Source: Symbiodinium natans
Lineage: Eukaryota > Sar > Dinophyceae > Suessiales > Symbiodiniaceae
Assembly (NCBI GenBank): GCA_905221605.1
Contig: CAJNDS010002291.1
Span: 152,501-216,500 of the forward strand
Length of the DNA: 64,000 nucleotides
Direction of reading: 5' to 3'
Shown here: positions 1 through 12,200 of the stretch, piece after piece
How positions within the stretch are numbered: position 1 is the stretch's first letter
How the letters are laid out: each line of letters begins with the position of its first letter
Notes under the pieces: model-generated
The model's database searches: none
What the model was told of the DNA's origin: nothing
Seen by the model: only the letters and a program-made list of their open reading frames with translations
Made by a program: the position numbers and the translations under genes

Positions 1-223
1 GAATTAAAGGCCTCTTACGTACTCAAGAAGCCCTCAGAAGCCCTGCTAGCATACTACACGGGCCTTAAAAACCTAGAATAGGGTATGGGGGGGTGCTTAT
101 AGTATAAGTAAGTAGGGACCCTAAACTCCAAGCCCTAAACCCTAAACCCTAAGCCCTAAACCCTAAACCCTAAACCCTAAACCCTAAACCCTAAACCCTA
201 CGCAAAATTCCGAGCTCAGGTGC

Positions 224-278
224 CTTGTGCGCATGCTGAAGGTAGGGACTCTGCCGGGAAAGAGCGACTTGGATACTC
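224..278 (-). CDS. TUBG: Gamma-tubulin exon 22 (codons 354-372)
   Basis: Encodes [19 protein letters not shown]. Acceptor CAAG|G, donor GC at 223-222, phase 0. I could not find the next exon (the VSGLMMANHTS region) in the remaining 221 bases. Confidence 0.93.
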
Positions 279-3200
279 CTTGGCTCGGGGCTACCCACGA
301 CCCCTGAGCCGTCCGTGCGCAAGCCAAGAACCTACCCTCTTCCCCTCCCCCCGACGTGGAGTCTAGGTTGACCCTAAACCTAAACCCTAAACCCTACACC
401 CTAAACCCTATTATAAACCCTTAACCCTAACATATCCCAAGGGCTCAGGCTGAGATCTCTGCACAGAGGTGCTTTGGGGTTTGGTTGGGCTTAGGGTTTC
501 GAGATGTCGGCTAAAGAGGGTGAACAGTTAACATGCCGATGTAAATAAAGCCTGGCTGGCTTGACAGGCCATGAGATTGCTGGCAGATTGCCGCTGGCGC
601 AACGACTTGAATGAGAGGAGCAGTGCGGCTTTGTGAGGGCAGTTGGGGTGTAGACTTTGGAGTTTACAAGTCTCCACGGCAGCGGTCTGCCAAGTCAGGC
701 AATCAACCCGCACTCGCATCCCTGAAGCAGACACTAAACCCTAAACCCTAAACCCTAAACCGCAAGCCCTAAAACCCTTGAGAGGCTCTCATAGTCAAGC
801 TGCGCTGGGCCCCAGCGAATGAACTTGGCCAGCTTTCGCTCGCGGATCCTGAAGATTTGGTACCAGCGCAACACTTCCCACTAGTTGCCAGGAATCCCCG
901 CGAAAGCCAAGGCCCTGAACGTTACGAGCGTATTTTGTCCTCACCATTAGTATACCAGCTTGGGCTGTTCACCAACATTATAACAGAAATCAGGGAAAGC
1001 GGGGCTCTCCTACAAAAGAGAACACAAACAGCGCTGAAACAGCCCTAGCACCCAACACCACCAACTCTGAACCCTGAAGCAACCCGAAACCCTAAACCCT
1101 GAACCCTAAGCCACTGAACCCCTGAACCCCTGAACCCCTGAACGCCTGAACCCCTGAACCCCTGAACCCTAAACCCTAAACCCTAAACCCTAAACCCTAA
1201 ACCCCTGAACCAGGCTTGGAGGCGGCTCCTCTGCAAGCTCTTGTGCACCTGGGTGGGGTCGACATCGCCCTGGATGATGTTCAGGATGGAGATGTAAACC
1301 TCATTTCTCTTTAGGGTTGAGGGTTTAGGGTTTGGGGTTTAGGGTTTAGGGCTGGGGTTTCGAGTTTCGCGGGCTTTGGAGATGCAAACGCTGACATCCG
1401 TGCACCGGCGCGAGCCTAGGCTTTAGAGCATCGTGGCCGGCCGTGTAGCCAGGGTACCCTAAACCCTAAACCCTAAACCCTAAACCCTAAACCCTAAACC
1501 CTAAACCCTAAACCCTCTGAGGAAGTCGGTGTTTTGCGACTTTCCTCAGACTGCCGTTCCAAGTACTAAGCCCAGGAAATCCTGGAGCCCTAAACCCTGC
1601 AACTCTAGCATATGATCAGACATGATCGTCTGCTCAAACTACTTGGCAGCCCAGGAACCATATTCTGACAGGGGTCCTTTTTTTGTGTGTTAGTTAATTT
1701 TCATAAGGGAACCCACCAAAAAAGAGCAAAAAAGAGTACCACTCAGCTGCCAAGACTATAACACAAACATGATGAGTGTACCTGTTCGGTCCCTTGTTTG
1801 GGAAGAGAGGGCAGTTTTTGGGCCTGGGTGTACCTTCATGAGGATTTTTCCGGGTATCGGGGCTTGGGGGGGGGTTGTCAAGGAAAACCCTAAACCCTAA
1901 ACCCTAAACCCTGAACCCTGAACCCTGAACCCTGAACCCTCAACCCTAAACCCTAAACCCTAAACCCTACACCCTACACCCTACACCCTACACCCTACAC
2001 CCTAAACCCTAAACCCTAAACCCTAAACCCTAAGCAACTCCAAAACCTGCAAGGCCAAGTCGGGGCATGCTACGCCCCTTCGTGTGGAGCACGACACCAT
2101 GATGTTCTTCGTGTGTAGGAGGCGCCGCATCACATCTAGGACCTCGGCTTCTATATGGGTTAGAAGGGTGCAGAAAACCCTAAACCCCTAAACCCCTAAA
2201 AACTAAACCCTAAACCCTAAACCCTAAACCCTAAACCCTAGCCCTAAACCCCAAACTCTAAAACCCTAAAAATCCTAAACCTCAAACCAAAAAAAACTGG
2301 AAAAATGGGGGGGGGGGGGTGGGTAGGGGGAAACTGGCCACGTCGAATTGGGGACTAGGCTGCGATCACACCCCTAAGCCTAAACCCTAAACCCCAAACC
2401 TTAAACCCTAAACCCCACCCTAGGTTACAGAGTGTCGGTTTAGGGTTTAGGGTTTAGGGTTTAGGGTTTAGGAGCCCATACCCTAAAGCGCAACACGGCA
2501 AGGACCCCCAGTGCCAAACTGCTACAGGGCCAACCTCCTGATTCAACCGGTTTAGGGTTTAGGGTTTAGGGTTTAGGGTTTAGGGTTTAGGGTTTAGGGT
2601 TTAGGGTTTAGGGTTTAGGGTTGGGGTTCGGAGTTCAAGGTTCAGGGTTTAAGGTTTAGGGTTTGAATGGCCCCAAACTCCTAAACCCTGAGCCATACCA
2701 AACTCTGAAACCCTGAAACCCCAAACCCTGAAAGCTAAACACTCAAGAGGGTTTGCCTTGGAGTAGCGGGGCTCATCGGGAGGTTTAGGGTTTAGGGTTT
2801 AGGGTTTAGGGTTTAGGGTTTAGGGTTTAGGGTTTAGGGTTTAGGGTTTAGGGTTTAGGGTTTAGGGTTTAGGGGGAGTAGCGGGGCTCATCGGGAAGTT
2901 AGGGGGGCCATAGGGTGCCAGTTTCAATGCCTAGCCCCAAGCAGCCCGATCCCAGCGCCTGCCTTTTTGGGCGAGTGATCTCGCGAACGGTGTTGGTCTC
3001 CGGCTCTTTGGGTTTAGGGGTTGGGTTTGGGGCTTGCCCGTTTTTGAAGAGGTTTGCTTGGCTGGTTGGGAAAACATAACCGCTTTGAGAACGGTGTAGA
3101 GGAGACTATACAGTTGGGTTCTGCGCAGGCTGCCAACAACTAAACCCAAAAAGGCCACCCTCCTCTGCTACGTGGAGGAAAGTACCCGATGTGAGACCCG

Positions 3201-6200
3201 TCCAGGTGCAAGGGCCTTCGTCGGCCACCGTTGTCGTACCTACACCCGAAACCGAGCCTAAACCCTAAACCCTAAACCCGAAATCCTAAACCCTAAGCCC
3301 TAAAACCTAAAACCTAAACTCTAAACCCTAAACCCCAAACCCGAACCCTAAACCCTAAACCACAGAGCCCTAGAATTGCTGCCGACAGGCAGAACTAGCG
3401 AATTGGGAAAGGCTCCACTTTCTGGATCCTCCCAGTGGTCTTCGACAATAATCTGGGTCTGCCTTTTAGGCATTCTGACTTCGTTCTTAAGTAGCATCCC
3501 AATGAAACATTTGTAACAGTTCAAGAAACAAACCCTAAACTCTAAATCTAAATCGTAACCCTACACCCTAAATCCTAAACGTCCTAAATATCCCAAGGTC
3601 ATACCCGGTGACCTTGCAACAAACTCAGTGGACGAAGAGGTTCTTGAGCTGAACGTGAACCTGCTGGGCTGTTCTCATGGTAGGGAATGAGGGAATGAGG
3701 TACCCTTAAGGGGAATATATATATATATATACGTATGTATAATACATATATATATATATATATAAAGAGAGCCCCAAATTCCCTCATTCCCTACTAAGAA
3801 CCACGGGCGGGGGGGGGGGGGGGGTGTAGGTAACCCCAACCTACTAAGAATAAGGGAACCTGCATCCGATGGCTTTGATCGGAGAAGGAGTTTGACTCGC
3901 TCTCCGAGTTCTGCGACTCGTCGTCGCCAACATCCTGCCAGGTTCGTGGCCAGGGTTTTTGGGGTTTAGGGTTAGGGTTTAGGGTTTTAGGGTTTAGGGT
4001 TTAGGGTTTAGCCATGAAACACTGTCTCCCACCCCAAGCCGTCGAAGGCGGCCAGCCATTGTCTAGGGTCTCGGCCTAAATCGCACTTTTTCAAGCACGT
4101 GTTTCTCAGTACCTCCTCCTTTAGGTATGAAAAGCAGGAGATCTTTTTGTAGAGGGCGACCTTTGTGTGCCCACAGGGCCACCATTAGAGGTCAGGGCTT
4201 TTCGGAGTGGGGTTTAGGGGCTTAGGGTTGAGGCTTCTTGGGATCACAAAGCAGCAAAGGGCAGCTGAGCAACGGAGTGGAGTCGCTTTTTGCATGTGCC
4301 GGTCGCGCCCGTAGTGTATGTTAAGGATGTACAACATATATGTTAAATGCTTGTGAAGGGGGGAATCGCTGATTGTTGGAAACTCACCAATGTCATGGTC
4401 CCCCAAACCCTAAATCCAAAACCCTAAACCCTAAACCTTAAACCCTAAACCCCAATCCTCACCCTCTGGGTGAGGACTTATGCATATTATATGCACGAAG
4501 TGTCATCAGGGTACAAGTCTCTTGCCCCAACCCCTCCAACCTTCGCAACTACTCTGAACAATATTCCTGAACATGATCCTCTTAAACCCAATCAGGAAAA
4601 CCATACACTGTCCGAAAATCCTGCCTAGTCTATAGCCGCAGTAGCCCTTAGTTACCAGGATGGGCTATTAAGGCCTTATAATCCCCATAATGAACCCTAT
4701 AAAGGGCCTTTTAAGGGATTATAGGGTATCATCGCTCATCCTGGTAGGGTGGGAATTTAAGGCTTGCAGCCTGTATGAACCCTAGTAGCAAGGCTCGGGC
4801 TTCCAGAACGCTCCTCTATGGTATGCCTTTCGGTCGTCCCAAATGAACTGATCATCGCGGATGCATCAACACGGAATTAGTTTCAACCAGGGTTCTATAG
4901 TCAGGCAATAGCATGATTCCTGGCCATAAACCCTAAACCCGAAACCCTGTAAACCCTACACCCTAAACCCTGGCGCCCGTTCCTCAATGTCGGTGACCGT
5001 CATCAGCCCCGCCAGCAGCGTGTCTGCGCTGGCCATGGGCGAGAACAGCTTTGCCCCACGCATCGGGTGCTCCGAAGTGGGACACCCGGAGAAGTGGGCG
5101 TTCACCTGCGCCTGAAACAGAGCCCTATTCGACTCCCCAGGGCCTTTTTTTGGGGTCACAACACCACAACTATAATACTGTGTAAGGTTTTCTTGGAGCA
5201 TGTTGAATCCCAAACCCTAAACGGGGCATAATCCTGAAGCAAAGGGTGTTGGGCAGGCTGGGTTCCTTCAAGAACATCGAGGGGCGCAATGAGAACCAGG
5301 ATGGGCTCTGAAACCGCAGAAGGCCTTATAATTACCCGAAGGGGTCCATGTACCGAAATAGGGAGTACTTGGGCCTTTAAGTACCTGCTCTATGGGGACT
5401 CCCCAGAGAGTACACTACTAGCAGGGCCTACTCCCTAGAATCACACCTATAAAGGGGGGTTTCCGAAAATAGGGGTGCCCTTTTAAGGGGAGTCCCCTTT
5501 AAGGGGATTGTATTCTATTTTGGGGGTATGAAAGATGTACCCCGATGTTGGGAAACCCCCAGAAAGGGCGTTTAAAGGGCTTTTCGGAGTAGTAGCCCAT
5601 CCTGTAAGGTTCGCCCTTCAGCGCACGGGAACCGCGGCAAAAGCCCCCAAATTTATCGCAAAAATGAACGCGATGCAATGAGGAGTGCGCGGGACCTTGG
5701 CGAGAGTGCGATTTGTTGGACGACTCCCAAAACCGAGTTGTGATGTGAAAGCCTCCCCCCCCCCCCATCCTGCGGGCACGGCCGGCGAGAAGAGACTTCG
5801 GCTCCCAAAAAAAGGAGGGCCGAACGTTGGAACCCCAATGTGGTGTCATGCTGGGACAAAAGGAACTCCCTAAACCCTAAACCCTAAACCCTAAACCCTA
5901 AACCCTAAACCCTAAACCCTAAACCCTAAACCCTAAACCCTAAAACCTAAACTGGGTTTGGAATGCCTATAAGTTTATAAGCTACACCGAAACAAGGAGT
6001 GCCCATGGCTTCGTCTTCTTTGCGCCTGGATCCAAGTCTGAATGGTACTGCGGTACGCAGGCTTCAGCCATTCGAGGAAGTAGGGCACCTGCAGCTCAGC
6101 TCTTGCGGATTCTTACCCTAAACCCTCAACCCTAAACCCTAAACCCGAAACCCTAAACCGTGAATTAGGAGTTGCGTTTCTTTCTTTAAGGAACTAGGAG

Positions 6201-9200
6201 TTGCGATTCTTTCTTTAAGGAACTAGGAGTTGCGATTCTTTCTTTAAGGAACCTAGGAGTTTAGGGGTGGAACCCTAATTCCCTACGTTTCCCTACCCAA
6301 GAGCTAGTGAGGACTTTGGGCTCAGGGTTGATGAGATTTAGGGTTTAGGGTTTAGGGTTTAGGGTTGTGGGTTTTCTGACTTCTGTGTAGTCTTGCTTGG
6401 GCAGTACCTCTTCTCCATATAGTTCCATGCTACAGGCGACATGCAGTAGGAATCTCCGGGCTTCATAGAAGTCGTTCGCAAGAAGGGTTTAGGGTTTAGG
6501 GTTTAGGTTTAGGGTTTAGGGTGTACGAGTCCGAAACCCTGAGCCTTGAACCTGCGAGCGTCTACTTGAGGCAGCTCGTGGGTAGCTTTGATGAAAGGCT
6601 TCCAAGGCCGACATTGACAGATCTAGACAGTCTTACGGAAACAACGATTGCTAAACTTCAAAACCCTAACAACTCTAAACTTTCAAGTAGGCGAACACGA
6701 CCAATAACCTCTTGGAAGAAAGACCCCTAAACCCTAAACCCTAAACCCGAAACCCTAAACCTGCTACTCCGGACTGCTGCAGCCATGGGTCCTCATCCTT
6801 AGTCGACCTGAGTTGTGTGGCACCCCCCCCCCCCCCCCCCCCGGGCGCAAAGAGTCGGACTTCGGGCGCAGTAATCCGAAGCTTCAAGCCAACACACACA
6901 CACACACACACACGTTTAGGGTTTAGGGTTTAGGGTTTAGGGTGTAGGGTTTAGGGTTTAGGGAAACCCTCTCTACCTGCAGTGTTTTGGGTCCTACCCC
7001 CCCTAATTAAGGGTAATTACTACTAAACTGTAGATAAAGAGGGTCCCAGGCAGACACACACACTTTAGACTCGACTTCTGTCGAACTGCAAGCTCCAAAT
7101 TCTTCCAAAGGCCTGGCAAGCTTCTGGATCTGCAATGGAAATCTGTACTTATTTTTTTGAAATGGCCAAGGATGCAGCAACAGCTTTGAGGGTATTTTTG
7201 GGATGGCCTGCAGGTACACAGTTCAGCGTCCTGAACTGTTTCCCACTCCAAGGCATAGCTTCGTTGCACTGGGTTTGCCAAGGAGTGCCCAATGCCCCTG
7301 CGAACTTCACTGCAGAAAGTTAAGTGCAAAACAGATGCCCTTTGGTACAGGGCTTGACACACACACCCCTCCTTGCGTTGGAGGGGAGTTTTTCGGGTTT
7401 CATTTTTTTGGCATAAGAAAGTCGACTGAGAGGGAAACCTCAACCTGGGGACACTAGAGCCTCGGAATTACGTGGACTGCTTACAACGCTCGCACTCAAG
7501 ACGCCAAGCGACTGACGAGGAAACCTCAACTTGGGGACACTAGAGCCTCGGAATTACGGGGACAGCCTACAGTGAGCAAGCGAAAGAGCAGTCCACTGCC
7601 CATTGAGTCGTCTGAGATTTCCTTAGTGCGGCTGCCGGGATCGTCTTTCCGACCTTCATCGGCCTCAGCTGGTTCCCGTCTTCCGGATCATGTGAGAATT
7701 CCTTCGTGTGAATGCCGGAATCATCATACCGGCCTTGAGAGTCCTTAGTTGGTTCCTTGGTCCATCATTGGCTCCACCAGTTGTGGATATAGCAGGACTT
7801 GAACCTGGGGACACTAGAGCATCGGAATTACAGGGACTGCCTATTTCGTCCGAAGCGAAACTCGACCAGGATAAAGTCAAGCAATGGTGGAGCTGATTAT
7901 GTGAAGTCACGTGAACTGTCTGCAAGCAAGCAGAACGAGTGAGAAGCTGAATCAATTGTAAAGTCATTCGTAACAAACTTCTTTCAGGCCCTGACATCAA
8001 GCAAGACAATTCATGCCTTAGTTGAAAGACTCCTCCCGTCGCTTGAGAGTCAAGGAAGTCAAAAGCTTCGGTTAAGTCAATCGTGAAGTCAGACTTGTGA
8101 GAGCATCCTCCCACGTAGTTGGCGCCCAAAGGGATTGCCGAACTGACACACACTTTAGACTCGACTTCTGTCGAACTGCAAGCTCCAAATTCTTCCAAAG
8201 GCCTGGCAAGCTTCTGGATCTGCAATGGAAATCTGTACTTATTTTTTTTTGAAATGGCCAAGGATGCAGCAACAGCTTTGAGGGTATTTTTGGGATGGCC
8301 TGCAGGTACACAGTTCAGCGTCCTGAACTGTTTCCCACTCCAAGGCATAGCTTCGTTGCACTGGGTTTGCCAAGGAGTGCCCAATGCCCCTGCGAACTTC
8401 ACTGCAGAAAGTTAAGTGCAAAACAGATGCCCTTTGGTACAGGGCTTGACACACACAGAGACAGAAGACCCTAAACCCTAAACCCTAAGCCCTAAACCCT
8501 AAACCCTAAACCCTAACCCTAAACCCTACACCCTAAACCCTAAACCCTAAACCCCTGCGCGTCAAGCGACTCGTCGACATCTCTGAAGTAGAGCTGAACA
8601 GCTTTCACCGCAAAGTCGTCCTGCGGAGCTGCACTTCAGGCCCCGCGTCTTCGCACAAGCTACGTAGGGTTTAGGGTTTAGGGTTTAGGGTTTAGGGTGT
8701 AGGGTTTAGGGTTTAGGGTTTAGGGTTTAGGGTTTAGGGTTTAGGGTTAGGGTTTAGGGTTTAGGGTTTAGGGTTTAGGGTCTAGGGCTTAGGGTTTAGG
8801 GTTTAGGGTTTAGGGTTTAGGGTTTAGGGTTTAGGGTTTAGGGTTTAGGGAAGGATGACACGTCAGGCATTCAGTCGTGAGGTCATTCGCGCACTGTGAA
8901 ACTAGGACTTCTGCACGTTCTGAACAACAACTCCATAATAAGCGGCGAAAATCCTAGTTTCTGATCCTCAATCTGTCTACCCTAAACCCTAAACCCTAAC
9001 CCTAAACCCTAAACCCTAGACCCTTAAAAGCCTACACCCTACCGAAGCCCTCAGGGCGGAGAAGGTTCCACCATACAAGATGATGCCAAGGCCTTCCTTG
9101 GCACAGTCTGCAAGCTCTAACTTTGTCTACAAGCTCTCCCTGTCAGCACTTGCTTCCTTGGTTTAGGGTTTAGGGTTTAGGGTTTAGGGTTTAGGGTTTA

Positions 9201-12200
9201 GGGTTTAGGGTTTAGGGTTTAGGGTTTAGGGGCTGAGTTCATAAACCCCACCCCCCAAAGGTGTACACGTTCAGTTCTATAGGGGTTTATGGTATCCCAA
9301 GAAGTGTAAAGTGTGCTCACTCAGCGACTAAGTCTACGTATAACGCAGTTTGAGGCCACAAGGTTTAGGTTAGAGGCCCTCCCCGAAGTAAATTCTAAAC
9401 CTGGAGCCCTGAACTCAACTCAGAACCAAAGATGCAGAGAATGATGGCGTCAAACGCCTAAACCCGAAACCCTACACCCTACACCCTAAACCCTACAACC
9501 TAAACCCTAAACCCCGAAAAGACCCTACACCCTAAAAACCCCAAACCCTAAAAATCCCAAAACCCTAAGCCATCCCAAGGCCATTCTCGCACGAGGGTCC
9601 TCGTCGGTGTTGACATTCAGAAGGCAATCCACCTGCGCGGTTGAGATGGGCAACAGAGAGCGCATTCAAGTTTTAGGGGCCATGGTAGAAGGTTTAGGGT
9701 TTAGGGTTTAGGGTTTAGGGTTTAGGGTTTAGGGTTTAGGGTTTAGGAGGGCGTGGGGTTTAGCTTTTGGCTGTGGGCTTCGGGGCGTATAAGGGGCGAC
9801 TTGGAGGTTCATGTGGCGACAGCGGCTTGAACCTTATGGGCCCGATTGGACGGCCCTTGCATTTGAGCCCTATACCTCGGCCCTACGCCTAAACCCCCGA
9901 AACCGCCCAAATGTCCAGGGTTTTCCGAGACCATCACAGTCAAAGAGAGAGAAAAAGAATCCGCCTTTTCGAGCATGCGGAGTTCGACAACGTCCTGGCA
10001 CCAGGCCGGGTGAGCTTGGCGCGAACTGCAAGCCCTGAACATTTAGAATTTGAGGTTTAGGGTGTAGAATTTGGGGTTTTAGGGTTTCGAATTTGGGGTT
10101 TAGGATTTAATTAGGGTTTGTGGTTTGGAAGTTGGAGAAACGGTTTATAGGGTTTCGAGTAGAATGGGCGTTTTGGTCAACCCGAAACCCCAACCCTGAA
10201 ACCCTAAACCCCCAAACCCAAATACCCTAAATGCTCAACCCCTCCACCCGAAGCCCTACACGTTGGACTTGGGTGCATGGCTCTTGCTACGTTACAACTG
10301 AGTCTTTCGACCACAACCCCTGTTAACCCGGGTTTAGGGTTTAGGGTTTAGGTTTACGTCTTCCAAGCCCTCTCAACCCTAAACCGCATCCCGGGAGGCA
10401 AACCACCCCCGAGCCCAGCTACGCATGAGAGGCTTCTCCCCCTGCATGAACCATGTAGTCAGCACGATCGAGGGGTGTGGAGGACGTAGGGTATAGGGTT
10501 CCTTATTTGGGATTCAGGGAATCTAAGCCCTAAGCCCTAAGCCCTTAGCCCTAAGCCTTAAAGCCTAATTGGGTTCATAGAGTTTAGGATACACTGGGTT
10601 CGGTGTTTACTGGCTGGTACTTAGTAGGGAATGAGGGAAAGAGGTACCCTATACACTCCCTTAAAGGGTGTATATATACATATATATATATAGTGTCCTA
10701 AACCCTAAACCCTAAACCCTAAACCCTAAACCCTAAACCCTAAACCCTAATTCCCTCCCTCCCTACTAAGAACCAGGGGGCTTAGGCCCGTCCTGGGTGC
10801 GGCTGCTCCTCGAGCTGGTTCTGGCACTGGCCGTGTCAGCTTCGCTGCGCTTCCTCGGCAGACACAGAACGCTGGCCGGCATTCAGGTTTGGGTGTAGGG
10901 TTTAGGGTTTAGGGTTTAGGGTTTGGGGTTTAGGGTTTAGGGTTTAGTGCTTCGGGTTCAGGTTTCGGTTTCCGCGGGACCTAGAAGTGAAAAATGGGTG
11001 TCCGTTCTTGAATCATGCGGGTTTCTGGTGGATACCTGTCCCCCACATGGGGGAGTAAGGGTCCGACCCTAAACCCCTAAGCCATCTAGCGTAGGAGCCT
11101 CATCACGCCCCCGAACCTAAACCCTCAACCCCACACCCCAAACCCTAATCCTTGAACCCTAAACCCTAAACCCTAAACCCCAAACCCTAAACCCTAAACC
11201 CCAAACCCTAAACCCTAAACGCGCGGGTTGGAACTACCGGCCCAGCAGATCTAGGCCTCGATAGCTCTGAACCCTGAGCTGCATAACATACGGGCCTCAA
11301 TTATTTGGAACAGCTCTTTTTCTTTGGTTTAGGGTTTAGGGTTTAGGGTTTAGGGTTTAGGGTTTAGGGTTTAGGGTTCAGGGTTCAGGGTTTAGGGTTT
11401 AGGGTTTAGGGTTTAGGGTTTAGGGTTTAGGGTTTAGGGTTTAGGGTTTAGGGTTTAGCGTTTAGGGTTTAGGGTTTAGGGTTTAGGGTTTGGGGGGGGG
11501 GGGGGAGTATAGTATATTGATAAAAAGACCCTAAGGGAATACTACCGCAACTAATTATTCCGACCCCGATAGTAACCATACCCCGTACTTGCTGGCTGTT
11601 GATAGGGTTTAGAGTTGAGGGCCTAGGGCTTATAGGGGTTCAGGGTGTAAGGGTTTAAGGCTTTAAGGGTTTACGGGTTTAAGGGTTTAAAGGGTTTTCG
11701 GGCTTGGGGGTTTAGGGGTTTAGGGTTAAAGGGTTTGGATTAGGGGTTTCAGGTTTAGGGGTTGAGGGGTTTAGTCTGGGGGTTGAAGGGTTGAAGTTGA
11801 GGGGTTGAGGGCACTTGCTGCTTCTTAATAGGGAGTCAGGGAATCTTGGACCACATATAGGATCAAGAGTTGCAGGGTCCGATAGGGGATATCGAGCTAG
11901 AGCAAGCTTAACTCACCCCAAACCCCAGAAACTCTTAACCCTACCCCCAAACCCTCACCCTAGTTACACCCCAAACCCGAAACCCCAAACCCCAAACCCT
12001 AAACCCTGAACCCCAAACTTGAAAGGCTGAGTCGAGTCTCATCTTCTTGTCCAGCACATGCCGCATGTCCTGGTCATCACCCCAAGCCCTAAACCCTAAA
12101 ACCTAAACCCTAAACCCTAAACCCCGAGCCGTCTTTTTCTCTAAGGCCCAGACCCTAAACCCTCTGATGAGGGATGTGTGAGGCATGTTCGCGCTTCTGC

